A model generated the notes under the pieces. It saw only the letters and a list, made by a program, of their open reading frames with translations. It was not told the DNA's origin and made no database searches. 64,000 nt of DNA from Takakia lepidozioides (Eukaryota > Streptophyta > Takakiopsida > Takakiales > Takakiaceae): contig CM060733.1 of assembly GCA_030704615.1 (NCBI GenBank), forward strand, positions 36,766,001 to 36,830,000, in the 5' to 3' direction. The translations under genes were made by a program, and so were the position numbers. Within the stretch, counting starts at the first letter, position 1, and every line of letters begins with the position of its first letter. Of this stretch, positions 1 to 10,928 are shown piece after piece.

Positions 1-118
1 AGTATACCAGTTGTGCTACAACACCGATGATTCCACTGCGACCCGATCAAGATGAATTCTTCACACATCCCCGCGCCTTGATACCATTTGCCTGGAATTT
101 CTTGAAATCTGTGGAACG

Positions 119-350
119 TCAACTAACAACTAGTTGTGCCCATGTCTTGTCTGGCACATGATGGGGTTTGGGCAGCCCCACACTATAGTAATTTTTGAAC
201 AGCTTATTTCGTTGGTACTTGAGCTGCCCGCAAATTGGTTTTGTAATAGCCTTTATGTTAAGACCAGGAGGTCCGTATTCCCAATCTGAAGCCAATATCT
301 CCATGATCTCTTCAATTAAGTGTAATGGTTGATCCTGAGCATACAATGAC
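119..350 (-). CDS. Possible transposase N-terminal remnant
   Basis: An open minus-strand stretch ends at 119 and includes QLKYQRNKLFKNYYSVGLP and VPDKTWAQLV. The pattern of a basic R..L..yy run, then K/P-rich linker, then W..LV, recalls the N-terminal part of plant Ptta/En-Spm (transposase_24) proteins. Nothing else of such a gene is visible. It joins the copy 1 gene downstream of the inverted piece, so it could also be flanking mobile DNA or chance. Confidence 0.25.
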
Positions 351-486
351 CAGTCCAACAAACGTTGATACTGCCCTCGCAGAGCTGTCATCCACTGCTT
401 CTGCTGAGGAAAGTGGGGGAGAAGACGCAGAAGATTCCCAGGAGGTGAGGTGGACAGTCCCCCAAGGAGAAATCTACGAGCCCGAC
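328..486 (+). other. Inverted piece of the last exon of copy 1
   Basis: Read on the plus strand, this stretch codes for an acidic peptide ending EVRWTVPQGEIYEPDGL and a stop. Copy 2 has the matching EVRWTVPQGE with the same acidic lead-in, but on the gene's own minus strand (about 57,150-57,200). In copy 1 the gene sense therefore stops matching near 485 and the match continues on the other strand. A small inversion of about 130-160 bp explains this. The exact break points are not clear by eye. Confidence 0.6.
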
Positions 487-3400
487 GGGCTCTAATAGCT
501 GCTGCCTCCTCCCTCATCTTCATTTTCTTGAGGCTTGCCTCGTCTAAAATCTGCTGTACACGACTACGTTCGGAACACCTCCTAATGGACACCGAAGCAA
601 GCAAGCCGGGCAGCATAAGTAGGAAGGATGTACTCCCTTTCTGGACTAGGCATGAAATCCCCCCTGGCAAAAAAAGGCACGTTCCTCCTGCCCATGAACT
701 CCGGTGTAGACGTCCCTCCGGCAGTACTTGGCATCCTACAGTAAGAACAAATCCACTTCAAGAATGTCAATACCAGCACAACCAGAAAGGGTTTTCAATG
801 AAATAAGAGAGCGGAGGGAGGTGCCTCACAAAATCTGGAGGCAACTTACAATGCCACCACTCACTCGTAAACCGGGGGCTCCTCGGCCTCGATCCCAACT
901 TCCTCCCCCTGCTCCTTCTCGGATTTTTCCTCATCCTCCGAGGATGCCTCTTCCTCTTTCGGCAGACGTTCAGCCGCTGCAAGTTCCGAGTTGTGGAGGG
1001 CAGTATCTGGCTCGAAGGCGAACACATGCCTGTCGGACAACGTCCCTGCCCACATTGAAGCACCTGAGGAACAAAGCGGGCGGTTAATAGCTTGCGGCAT
1101 GCAATTGCAATGGGGCCAGGGGACAAACTGAGCACGTGAAGGCTTACCCGTGCCGCATGTGAGGTCCAGAATCCGCCCTTGGACATCCGAGCACGTCTCC
1201 ATGAGGGTTTGGATGAAAGCAGGGCTCCGGGTCCGGCTGTACCGCCACGGTTTGCCTGTCTTTGTGTCCTTCGGCATACTAGAGTGGGGCACATAGTTGT
1301 AGAGGACATCGTAGGTTACAGGGTCCACAGCGGCATCAACAAGACGACCGTCGTTGCGGAATTTGAACGTAGACCCTCTCTTCACAAAGCAATATGCCTC
1401 AAACACCAATGTCTGCACATCCAAAAAAAAGGGATCAATTCCAGGGTCTACTTAACATACACCACAATATGAAGTGAATGCAATAGATTGATAACTTACA
1501 CTTTGGCCCTCTGTTCGCAACCCCTGCGTACTGATGCAGAACCATTTTCTGAGGAGGACCGGGGTGACACTTTTCGGTGTCCACCTTGCCACCGCATTCT
1601 CTGTGGTCTTCCCTCTCGTGGCAAGGACAACCACACATCCACCGTCATCCAGAAGCATCCCCGCCAGCCCAAACCCGGCTTTCCAGTAGTCCTCAGTAAA
1701 CCTGTTCCAGGTGGGCCACCCATCCAGGCCCTCCAGCAGCTCCCCATCTGGAATGTCGAGGAGAATCATGTCGCAAGCTCTCTCCACCTCAACCCCCCCC
1801 CCGAGTGCTCTTGCAATTCGTGCTCACAGCCGTGAAGAATTCCATCATGGCTTCAAAACCAGGGGTGTCTTTAGGCTCTGTACCGGCAGCCCTCTTCTTG
1901 GCTTTCCCCTTCTGCTCCGCCAGAGACTTGTTGTGTGCCACCTTCTTCGCCCTGGCAGCGAGAGCGTCAAGGAAGCTCTCATTGACGCATTGGATGATGG
2001 TTGGAGGTTCTAGCTTTGGCCTGTGCGTAAACGTCACCGCCGAATACCGCCGTGTAGGCTCGCCCTCAAATGCCAACTTCTTGGCAGAGCCAGTCCCACT
2101 CCGAACTGACTTGGGAACCCGGACGACCGGTGACTGGGTAGGAGCAACAGCAGTCGCAGGACCTTGAACAAAATCGGCGTCGGAGTCACTCTCTTGGGTC
2201 CCCTCCTGCGCCTCCTCCGATGCCCCGATGGTTTTCTTCTTTTTGGGTGTTACTGCAGTCACCTGTTTCCTTGTCCTTTTCCTTTGACCTTTACTCTTCT
2301 CATGCAATTTCTCCTGAATTCCTGCCTGAGCAAGCTCTGCCGCTTTCCTGGAGTTCGCAAGCGCTTTTGCCTCTTTTGCACCCAACGGAGGCAGCGGAGC
2401 CCGGTTTCGTCGGAATTCAGCATCCAGCTTCAATTGAAACTCGGATGGGTCGAGCGAGCCGGGCGGAAGGTCCACATACCAAGGGCAATCACGCAAATGT
2501 TCCAGATGCCACTCCTTCACAATATCGTCAGTGTACATGGAGTCAGCCCCAGGGTTCCTCCATGCCAGAAGAATGGTGGCTCGAAAGACAGATGACCTTT
2601 CTCCAAAAGGAGAACTTAGTACCTGCATTCATGAAAAACACAATGAGGTCCGAAAAATGGCTAAGTCCCTGAACGGCAATAGGGCCTAGAACTGGAAAAC
2701 GGCGCCGAATTTCCAGTTCCGGCCAGCCACCCTAGGGACTTAGCCCGAAAATGGCTAAGTCCCTGGACGGCAATAGGGCCTAGAACTGGAAAACGGCGCC
2801 GAATTTCCAGTTCTTAGGGACTTAGCCCGAAAATGGCTAAGTCCCTCACCTAGTTCCAGTTAGGACTTAGCCCCCTGACGGCAATAGGGCCTACTGGGCG
2901 CCGAATTTCCACTTCAGGGCCAGCCAGTCTAGGGACTTAGCCCGAAAATGGCTAAGTCCCTGAACGGCAATAGGGCCTGAACTGGAAAAGGGCGCCGAAT
3001 TTCCAGTTCAGGGCCCCAGTCTAGGGACTTAGCCCGAAAATGGCTAAGTCCCTGACGGCAATAGGGCCTAGACTGGAAAACGGCGCCGAATTTCCAGTTC
3101 CGGGCCAGCCACACTAGGACTTAGGCCGAAATGGCTAAGTCCCTGAACGGCAATAGGGCCGGAAATGGCGCCGAATTTCCACTTCAGGGCCAGCCAGTCT
3201 AGGGACTTAGCCGAAAATGGCTAAGTCCCTGAACGGCAATAGGGCCTGGAACTGGAAAATGGCGCCGAATTTCCAGTTCCGGCCAGCCAGTCTAGGACTT
3301 AGCCATTTTCGGAGCCCTGACTGGAAATTCGGCGCCATTTTCCCTAACACCATTGAGGCCTCTAACATCCTGAAATGCCAGGACTTGAAAGAAAGGCAGC

Positions 3401-6400
3401 GCGTATGTACCTGTACAGAAGGCGCATTGCTGCTTTGTCCGCGTTCGGCTGGTCGGTGAACTCGTGGCTCCGGCGAGCATTGCTATCTCCCGAAAGAATA
3501 GGTTGGTTTTGTAGAGCAGAAAGTACCTCGTCACATAGTCACGTAGGCTCTCTGCTGCAGGAGATATCTCCATCTTGAACTGATGTGCTTGTGTGTCCAG
3601 CTGCTCTTGCGCATTCGTCGTCACCTGTGGAGATTGTCCATCAGATCGCTTTCCTCAAAAAATACAATGAATCCACCCCCTACTAGAGTAGAAGCCCCAA
3701 ACGAAGCGTGGGGAAGTACCTGAAACCACCATGTCATGCGGTTCATCCACATGTCGAATGTGGGGTCAGAGAGTTTGTCCGGTTTGGGGAAGCTCCACAT
3801 GTCCCTGGTACTTTGGGAACCATTCCAGATTTGGAGCCACCGGGTCTGTCCAACCACCCAGCATATTCGTAAGCGCCAAACACCACAAAAAGGAGTTGTT
3901 GCCACCACAATTTGGTTAAGAATGTATCACCTTTTCTGTTGCATCCACACAGGATGTGGCTAGACGATGGAGCTTCTCCAATGTCATCGTGGGCTTCAGA
4001 GCGCGAGAGTAGTGCTTCCCCACCTCCACCAGAAAGTCGGCACCAAGGGCGGGATCAGCTATGGCCACGTACTTTACCATCCGCGACTTGTACTTTATGC
4101 GGGCCCTCACCTCCGCAGCTTTGACATACGATTCGAGTTCCGGGAGGGTTGGATTCTTCTCCTCTGACTCCATGTAGAACCTCCGCGCATGTGCCAAATC
4201 CTGCTGTATTTTCGTCTGTCAAGAATGCGCACATAAGATTAGAGATCCTGCTCAACCAATTTCTTCTATTGGGGGAGGAGAGACAGATTAGCTCAACAAA
4301 ACTGTCAGGAGCTTTACCCGAAATATGTAGTCCACCATGGCGTCGACGCTCAGCCTATACCAGGTTCTGTCTGCCTTTGCCTCCGACTTGCGCAGGAGGT
4401 CGGCACTGAGGGAATTGGCAAACTCTTGCACCCCCTGCTTCCCGACATCCTTCACTCGGAAGAGCATATGGGACAAGTTGGTGGCAATGAAGGCATTCTC
4501 AGTCACCCTGCATGCCACATTTCCATCAAACAATACTGAAATGGGAATTTTCATCATATATGAGGATTCGCAATGAAATGACTTCCAAATTCAAAGTCCA
4601 AAAGCGAGAGGGGTTGTAGCTTACGAGTTGATGTCGGCCATTGCAGCTTTGAGAAGACTGCGATCTTTGGGCCCCGCAACCTTCAGCACAACACAATCGA
4701 CGGCGAAATGCCAATCGAGATCGTTGGGGTGGGCTTGGGCAATGTGCTCCATCCATCCAGGAGGCGATGATTGCCGTCCCACACGTAGAACATCTTACCG
4801 GACATGTGCTGGAAAAGAGGATCACTAGCATCGATCTCTCGAACTCCTCATTTCGCGTTTGCCAATGGGACCCCCCTTTGTCCACCTCATCGTGGAAGTG
4901 TGGGCACGGGAAGCTCCGTGGTCGTTCTCAATGGAAACGTAAAAGGCGGCAGACCCCATTCGATATCCATCCCGGAAAGAGAATTTCAGCTTGTCGATAT
5001 CGCCTGGGAGGGCAGGTCTCACCACCTGCAATGACACCAAGCGGCAAAGGGGAATTCGAAGCTTGGCCGGGTACACCATGCCCCCCAGCACCCTGCCAAT
5101 GTTGCTGTGGGTTGCCTCCAACATCTTGGCAGCGGCCAACTTCATATCCGCCTCAGACATGACGTCTGCTGCAGAGGGGTTTTCCGGCAGCCCACCAGGA
5201 CCGCCAAATCCAGCCTGTATGCTCCGGGTTTGGGGCCTGGGGATGTCCGGGAGGATGTCATCCTGGTCAGAAACCTCCATGTCGTCCTCCTCAACAGGGT
5301 CAGCCACCTGCGAAACCACCTCCAGCACTCTCGTCGTCTCTACTGCCCTCTCCCTGGCTTCACCTCGAACTTGCACAATCCGTGCTCTTTCAGGTGTTCT
5401 TTCCTCTCCTCCACTCTCCACCGTATGGGTAATTGCGGGGGCTGCTCTTGCCCGCGATGGTCTAACCGGTGTGCTACTGCCTCTCTGTGGTGTCTTGTAG
5501 GGATCCACCGTCTCTGTGGGTCCCTCGCTTACATTGGCATCTGTCATTTGGGCACCCCTGGCCTCTTCAGCTGCCTTTTGTCTTTCCTCCTGGCTAGCAT
5601 TCTGTCTCGTCTGTTCTTTTGCCCTCTCTTTTGCCCTCTCACGGGCTTTCTGTTTCTTACTAGGGCTAGCAGCAGGGGAGCCCTCCAGGACGACCACCTT
5701 TGATTGAGGCGAACTGACACCCTCGCGCGCACTGCTCACTCCCCCCTCCGCAGCCCGTGACTGCTCTCTCGCCGGGGATTGCATGTGCTTAGCTTTCTTC
5801 TTTTTCTTTGCGTGGGCGGGCCCTACTGCATGTGCATGAACAACCTCCATTGCCGGATCTGCTGTCCTCATGTCCTCACGCCCTTCACCTGCCATGCCGC
5901 CTGCACCAACCTCCCCAATGCCTACTCTGTCGTATCTCGTTGCAAGTCCTCCCGTCCACCAACAAAAGGTTTAAGTTTGCCCTCTCGCCCCAAGTTGGGC
6001 GATTCAAACATGCGATGAGTTGGAGCTGTCGATGATACCACCAGCGTGCCGGGCTCGTCGTCACTCTGTCATTGACAAAAATCGTGAAAACCAACATCGG
6101 TGCAAAAAGCAGCATCGCAACGAGCAGCGCAACCACCATAGCAACAATCATGTAGCAAAAATGAAAACATAACAAGTTTAGGAAGTATGGAGAGCCATGC
6201 AACAACAATGAAAACAAATGCAACCATTGCCTAAGAATGACATGCACAAGCAGCCTTCTCCAGAGCTGCCGGATTTGCACACGCATTGCAAACAATCTAA
6301 GGTTCACTCAACTATCTAAAGTTCACTCATACAGCAAAGCCAGGATGAAGATGCAAAAACAAACAAAGCGAAAGCAAAAAAAAAATCGAACAAACCGAAA

Positions 6401-6592
6401 GCAGAAGTGGCTTGCCTGAGAGTACTCGGCTTCAGTTGGCGCAGGTTGTGAGCAAGACACTGGAATCTCCTGCTGGAGCTTCAGTTTGGCCATGCGAGAG
6501 ATTGGCCGTCGTCCGTAGTACAGAGCTTTCAACTTCCGCCGCGGTCTGGATGTGAGGTCTCTCTCAGGAGAGCCACGCCCTTCAGGCGGCAT
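480..6592 (-). pseudogene. ParB-like/beta-class DNA methyltransferase-like gene, copy 1
   Basis: Ten exons can be placed by protein match to the copy at 57,012-62,234 and by GT-AG sites: 6592-6416 (donor unclear, maybe GC), about 5950-4625, 4507-4318, 4215-3931, 3845-3720, 3624-3411, 2622-1500, 1412-1148, 1063-865 and 735 to about 480. Order of parts: basic start (RPRRKLKALYYGRRP), disordered K/E/P-rich stretch, conserved block ending FYVSIEN, ParB-like VWDGNHRLL, three unassigned conserved blocks, then motif-IV-like DMILLDIPDGE (about 1750), RSPAFIQTLMETC and motif-I-like LDLTCGTG+ASMWAG..VFAFEPD. Motifs in the order IV then I match beta-class N6-A/N4-C methyltransferases; ParB-methyltransferase fusions are known in bacteria and phages. 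The usual DPPY is DIPD here, so catalysis is uncertain. Frames break near 4890, 4750 and 600 (tandem TTGC). Broken gene, or a good gene with sequence errors. Confidence 0.72.
2640..3340. repeat. Hairpin tandem array inside intron 6 of copy 1
   Basis: About eight degenerate copies of a unit near 90-100 bp. Each unit holds two inverted motifs: GGGACTTAGCC / GGCTAAGTCCC around a short AT-rich loop, and AACTGGAAAACGGCGCC with its near-complement GAATTTCCAGTT. The array lies wholly between exon 7 (ends 2622) and exon 6 (3411) of the minus-strand gene. The matching intron in copy 2 is only about 145 bp and holds a single related palindrome. Confidence 0.85.
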
Positions 6593-6838
6593 AAGTCCCA
6601 GCCAAAAAGATCTCCTTTTTTGGGGTACATGCCTGGAATACCATGTTAAGCCAAGTTTAGCATGAGATTTAGGGTACGTGTCCAGGAAGCCATGCGTCGC
6701 CAGCCCGAATAATAACCGACGGCCGTCGACATTTATTGCCCACTGCGCAATTAAATGTCGGATGAAGCCCTCCATGTCGGATGAAAATCGACGTAAACAG
6801 AAAACGTAGAGGTAATTTGGAAGGCTGCAGCTAAGGCT
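6593..6838. other. Upstream flank of copy 1, no gene seen
   Basis: Between the first codon of copy 1 and the palindrome array there is non-repetitive sequence with no convincing coding match and no clear TATA box. It may hold the 5' untranslated region and promoter of the minus-strand gene. Confidence 0.4.
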
Positions 6839-7620
6839 CAGTCGGCCGCCGGCGCCGAATTTCCATTTGGGCAGGTAATTCGGAAGGATGGAAATCCGGC
6901 GCCGAATTTCCGCCGGCGCAAATTTCCTCACGCAGGTAATTCGGAAGCGCGCGGATGGAAATCCGGCGCGAATTTCCATCCGCAGGCAGGTAATTCCCGG
7001 CGCCGAAATTAGGCTCTTTTTCGCAGGTAATTCGGAAGCGCGCGGATGGAAATCCGGCGCCGCAGCGCAGGTAATTTGGAAATTTAGGGCAGGTAATTTG
7101 GAAAGCGAAGGTTGCGGCAGGTAATTCGGCGCCGAATTTGGTAAATCCCATGGAAATTCGGCGCCGAATTTCCATCCGCGCCCGCCGGCATCCTCCCGGC
7201 AGGTAATTCGGATGGAAATTCGGCGCCGAATTTCCATTTCATTCGGCGCCGTTTTCTCGGCCTTCTATTACCTTCGTGCAGGGATTACCTTCGTGCATTC
7301 CCAGATGAGAATTACCTTCGTGCAGGTAATTCTGGACGAGGAATTAACATTGGAATTACCTGCAGGAAGGTAATTCTCATCTGGGAATTACCTGCACGAA
7401 GGCCCTAGGGAAATACATGGAAATTCGGCGCGAATATCCATATCCGACTTACCTGCGATGGAAATTCGGCGCCGAATTTCCCGGGATTTTAATGGAAATT
7501 CGGCGCCGCGGGATTCCACTTACCTATTCGGCGCCGAATTTCCATTCATCCCCTGCAGGATGGAAATTCGGCGCCGAATCTCCATCCCACTTACCTGCTG
7601 GATGGAAATTCGGCGCCGAA
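6839..7620. repeat. Type A palindrome array with AGGTAATTC spacers
   Basis: Repeated copies of a palindrome made of half-site GGAAATTCGGC and its reverse complement (22 bp when complete), spaced by short runs such as GCAGGTAATTCGG. Many copies are partial (GGAAATCCGGCGCCG). Both strands stay open for long runs because the unit is self-complementary, so the predicted peptides here (MEIRRRIS-like) are artefacts. Confidence 0.9.
7288..7402. repeat. Large imperfect inverted repeat
   Basis: The left arm (about 7288-7333, CCTTCGTGCATTCCCAGATG followed by AGAATTACCTTCGTGC and more) is mirrored by the right arm (about 7353-7402), with a loop of about 20 bp. The arms are about 45-50 bp and differ by a seven-base gap and a substitution. 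It sits within the type A array and could form a long hairpin. Confidence 0.75.
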
Positions 7621-8340
7621 TTCCATCCGGGGGATGGTCTCTGTCGGAGAGGTGCCGCCTCTCCGCCGCTCTGTTGGATATTCGGTGCCGAATTTCCGTC
7701 CCGGGGTTGAAATATGACGGCCAGGTGCCGACCTCTCCTTCTCCCCGACTGCATTGGAACGGCCCCGAATTGAAATTCGGCGCCGTTTTCCCATCTGTGG
7801 AGGTTTTTATGTCGGCCAGTTTTCGGTCTGACCCCCCGACAAGACTTCCTTTGGGGGGGCCCGGATGGAAATTCGGCGCCGAATCTCCGTCCAGGGGATG
7901 TTCTCTGTCGCACACTCGCCGGCCTCTGCGCCCGAGGCGACTTCATCCGGGCGTCCCCTGTTCGATATTCGGTGCCGAATTTCCGTCCGGGGGTTGAAAT
8001 GTGACGGCCAAGTGCAGGCCACTCCCCCTCCCCGACTGCATCCGAACCGCCCCGGATGGAAATTCGGCGCCGTTTTTCCATCTGGGGATGTTTTTATGCC
8101 GTCCAGTTTCGGCCTGACCCCCGACACGACTCCCTTTGGGGGGCCCGGATGGAAATTCGGCGCCGAATCTCCATCCAGGGGATGTTCTCTGTCGCACACA
8201 CTCCGGCCTGCGCCCGAGGCGACTTCATCCGGGCTTCCTCTGTTGGATATTGGGTGCCGAATTTCCATTCGGGGGTAGTAATGTGAGGGCACGGTGCCGG
8301 CTTCTCCCCTTCAGCCGTCATCATCCGGACGGCCCCCCAC
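7621..8340. repeat. Tandem units of about 275 bp holding type A palindromes
   Basis: Two full units (about 7623-7895 and 7896-8176) and a partial third (8177-8340). Each runs from GGGGATGKTCTCTGTCG through a palindrome (TATTCGGTGCCGAATTTCCG), a GTTGAAATRTGACGGCCA segment, a second GGCGCC palindrome, a GTTTTTATGYCG segment and a third palindrome. Positions of the palindromes inside the unit are conserved, so this is a higher-order repeat. Confidence 0.85.
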
Positions 8341-8436
8341 TTTCTGACTGCATACCGTTGGCAGTTATTGCGCAAAGACGGGCCGCATTCCGGAGACAAG
8401 GTTCATTAACACTCTGACTGTGGATTTTTGAGATAG

Positions 8437-10928
8437 TTGGCTCCCTGGATTTGGATCAGGCTTCGTCGCTCGGACAAATCGGCATCGCATTCATTCCCAT
8501 CGCTGCACCCCCTTCTACCAGGGAGCTTCCCCGCACGCCATCCTGGCAGTCTTGTGTGCACATCTCCCATGGCGGAAAACCCGAGCGCTACAGTGTACTG
8601 CCCTCCTCACGAGCATAGAGCTTCATTTCCGTGCAGAGGGGACACCTGCCGGGTGATGGAGAAATATCTGTGCGTTCGATACCACCTGAAACCGGGGTCG
8701 GTTTTTTTGGAGGAGGAAAGGAAGGACTCAAACGGCCTTGTTGTCGAGAGTATTGTTGTGCTCCACGATGATTTCGGCGATGGCAGGGAATGGCGAGTTC
8801 CACCATCGGACAGCGTCATATACAGGGCTGTTGGGGACTTCATTTGCCCGCCAAATGCACCGTCTATCCTGGCGCCTTCCACGAAACAATCCGCGAATCA
8901 GAGAGTGGGTACCTCAAAGAGAGAAGTCCGCAACGAAGTAAATCCAGAGCCGAACCCATCCATGAAGACGACCGAGAACCGGGTTGTTCACAACCTGTCC
9001 GACTCAGACGAGGTCATGGAAGTTCCGAGGTCGTCCTGGAGATCAGGCAAGTCCTCAATGGACGTCAGTGGAGGAGGGAGTCATATTCCCAGCACGAGCA
9101 CCGCAGTTCGATCTATTCTAGAAATTCTGCGAGGGCTTCACCTGGAGGGACACCGGTCGGAGCTGGCCGGGCTGGACTACAGCAAGTTCGCAATTAAATC
9201 GGTTACATGCCTTCCCGCCGACGTCGACGGTAATATCTTCTTTGAGTTCCCTCCTCGGGCGGACTACTCGAGGGCGTCCGGAATGTTGACAGATATGGAT
9301 AGAAAACATGACGGTCATCCTTGGTGCGTTACCAAAACCACCAGCATGAAGATGCTTGATGGTGTGCGGGTGCGCTACGTTGTTTGTGCGGGCGCGTTGC
9401 GGTGTTTCTCCCCAACTTGCTTCCACTTTAAATCCAGAGGTCACAGGAACGAGACCGATTGGACAGGCACACAGCTCACCAACCATTTCGAGCTCAGGAG
9501 AAGGTTCCGAACTCCACATTTAAGTGTGCGCATTGCAAAGAACCACCACACTGCATGTCTGTTTGTAATGCCAAGCAGTTCTATGTGTTGCACCGTTTCC
9601 CTGACCTCACCCGAGCTTGCATACACGTTGGTTCCCATTGTCACAAATTGGCGAGGGGGAACTCGCGGGAGGCTGCCCACGAAGCAGAGCAGCTCGTTCA
9701 GGAGGAGGTTAAGTTGAGACCGGGTGCCAAACCCAAACAGATACAGCTCCAAGCCGCCCATAAGATGGCATTGGCCAGAATTATGTCGGAAGACGGCTCC
9801 GATAGAGTTCCTCTCGACGAGAAGGAAATGGAGGCATTGCTGGAGTCGGTGTCCCACGTATGTTCACCGAATGTCCGAAACCACATTGTCTCATGCAAAC
9901 AGAAAATTGGCGTGGCTCGGATATGCACTCCATTCTGGAGGTGAAGCGACGATGTGGATATGACTACATTCATGGAAGTAGGTTTCCAGGACAAGGGACT
10001 GAGGCAGATCGTTGTTTCGTATTCAAAATGTCCACGTGTGGACCTGGCAGTGGCGTCGAACTGGTCGACAGGATGACGAGTGGGAACTTGTCAAACAGTT
10101 GGGTCATGTTCGACCATATCAAGCGAATTACAAATCACCAGTGGGTGACAATGGGTGCACATGTCTACGACACCCACTGCAGGATGCTAATGACAATTGC
10201 TATTTGTGAGATGAAAGGAGAGGACACACAATCGGAGATGCTTCTTTGGCAGGGAATAAACGAACAGATGGCCAAGGCGGGATTGCCCCCTCCCAATTTC
10301 CGTGGTTTCATGGCGGACAACGCACAAGCAAATTGGGCTGCCATCCGAAGGGTGTACGGGCAAGACCCCAATGTTCCCATGGAAGGCAAGGAGAGATCTT
10401 GTGGGTTCCATTTTCTGCAGAGCCTTTCGCAGTACACAACCAGGCTCGTGGCGCCAGATTTCAGAGAGGAGCACCGTTCCATGTGCCTTGCGTGGAAGCG
10501 CGCTCCCACCTTGGATGATGCAGAGACACAGTTTGCATGCATACGGGCTTGGTGGACATCGTCAGGTGCTGTAAGGAAATCAGACGAAGGAGCAATGGTC
10601 AGTTGGCTAGCATGGTGGCATTATCGTTTCCTCCAGTTCGGCGACTATATGCGGGAGGTGAGTTGCACGAATTCGCGTCCCGTTGGATATTATTCTTGGC
10701 CATATTTGTAACTTGCTTGTAACCTGAACATGTGCTTGTGCAGGAAATGTGTCTCGACTCCGACACCGACATGCCCACGACAAACATGGCCGAATCAGTG
10801 CACTCTTCCTGGCGTGCCTCCTCTGCGGCGCATCTGGTGGACATCCTCACTGCCACAACGGAGGACATTGTGAGGTCAATTATGCAGCAATGCAGGTACA
10901 ACGAGTTCTTGAAAGGGAAACAGTGGGG
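8437..10928 (+). pseudogene. MULE-type transposase-like gene, 5' part
   Basis: An ATG at 8437 opens a long frame (an inner ATG at 8570 is also possible). The protein runs through a Cys cluster (CAHCKEPPHCMSVC, about 9520), then WVMFDHIKRIT, WVTMGAHVYD, FRGFMADNAQANWAAIRR and CGFHFLQSL, which fit the MULE transposase core (DDE-type RNase H fold), and then NMAESVHSSW. A GT-AG intron lies at 10,658-10,743. The frame shifts near 9455 and near 9900. The coding sequence is cut at 10,928 by an LTR retrotransposon and resumes at 22,103 and again at 33,388. Proteins of this kind move Mutator-like elements or have become host regulators (FAR1/FHY3 type); which one applies here cannot be told. Confidence 0.75.

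Noticed and set aside
767-1424. Minus-strand frame of 180 codons (767-1309) beside the methyltransferase exon frame
   Set aside because: It is a shadow in another frame over exons 8 and 9 and an intron; the motif-bearing frame is the one with LDLTCGTG and FAFEPD.
6839-8340. Many open frames on both strands giving MEIRRRIS/WKFGAEFP-type proteins
   Set aside because: They arise because the repeated unit is self-complementary and short of stop codons; there is no protein conservation between arrays beyond the DNA motif. The same holds for 56,150-56,890 and 62,576-64,000.
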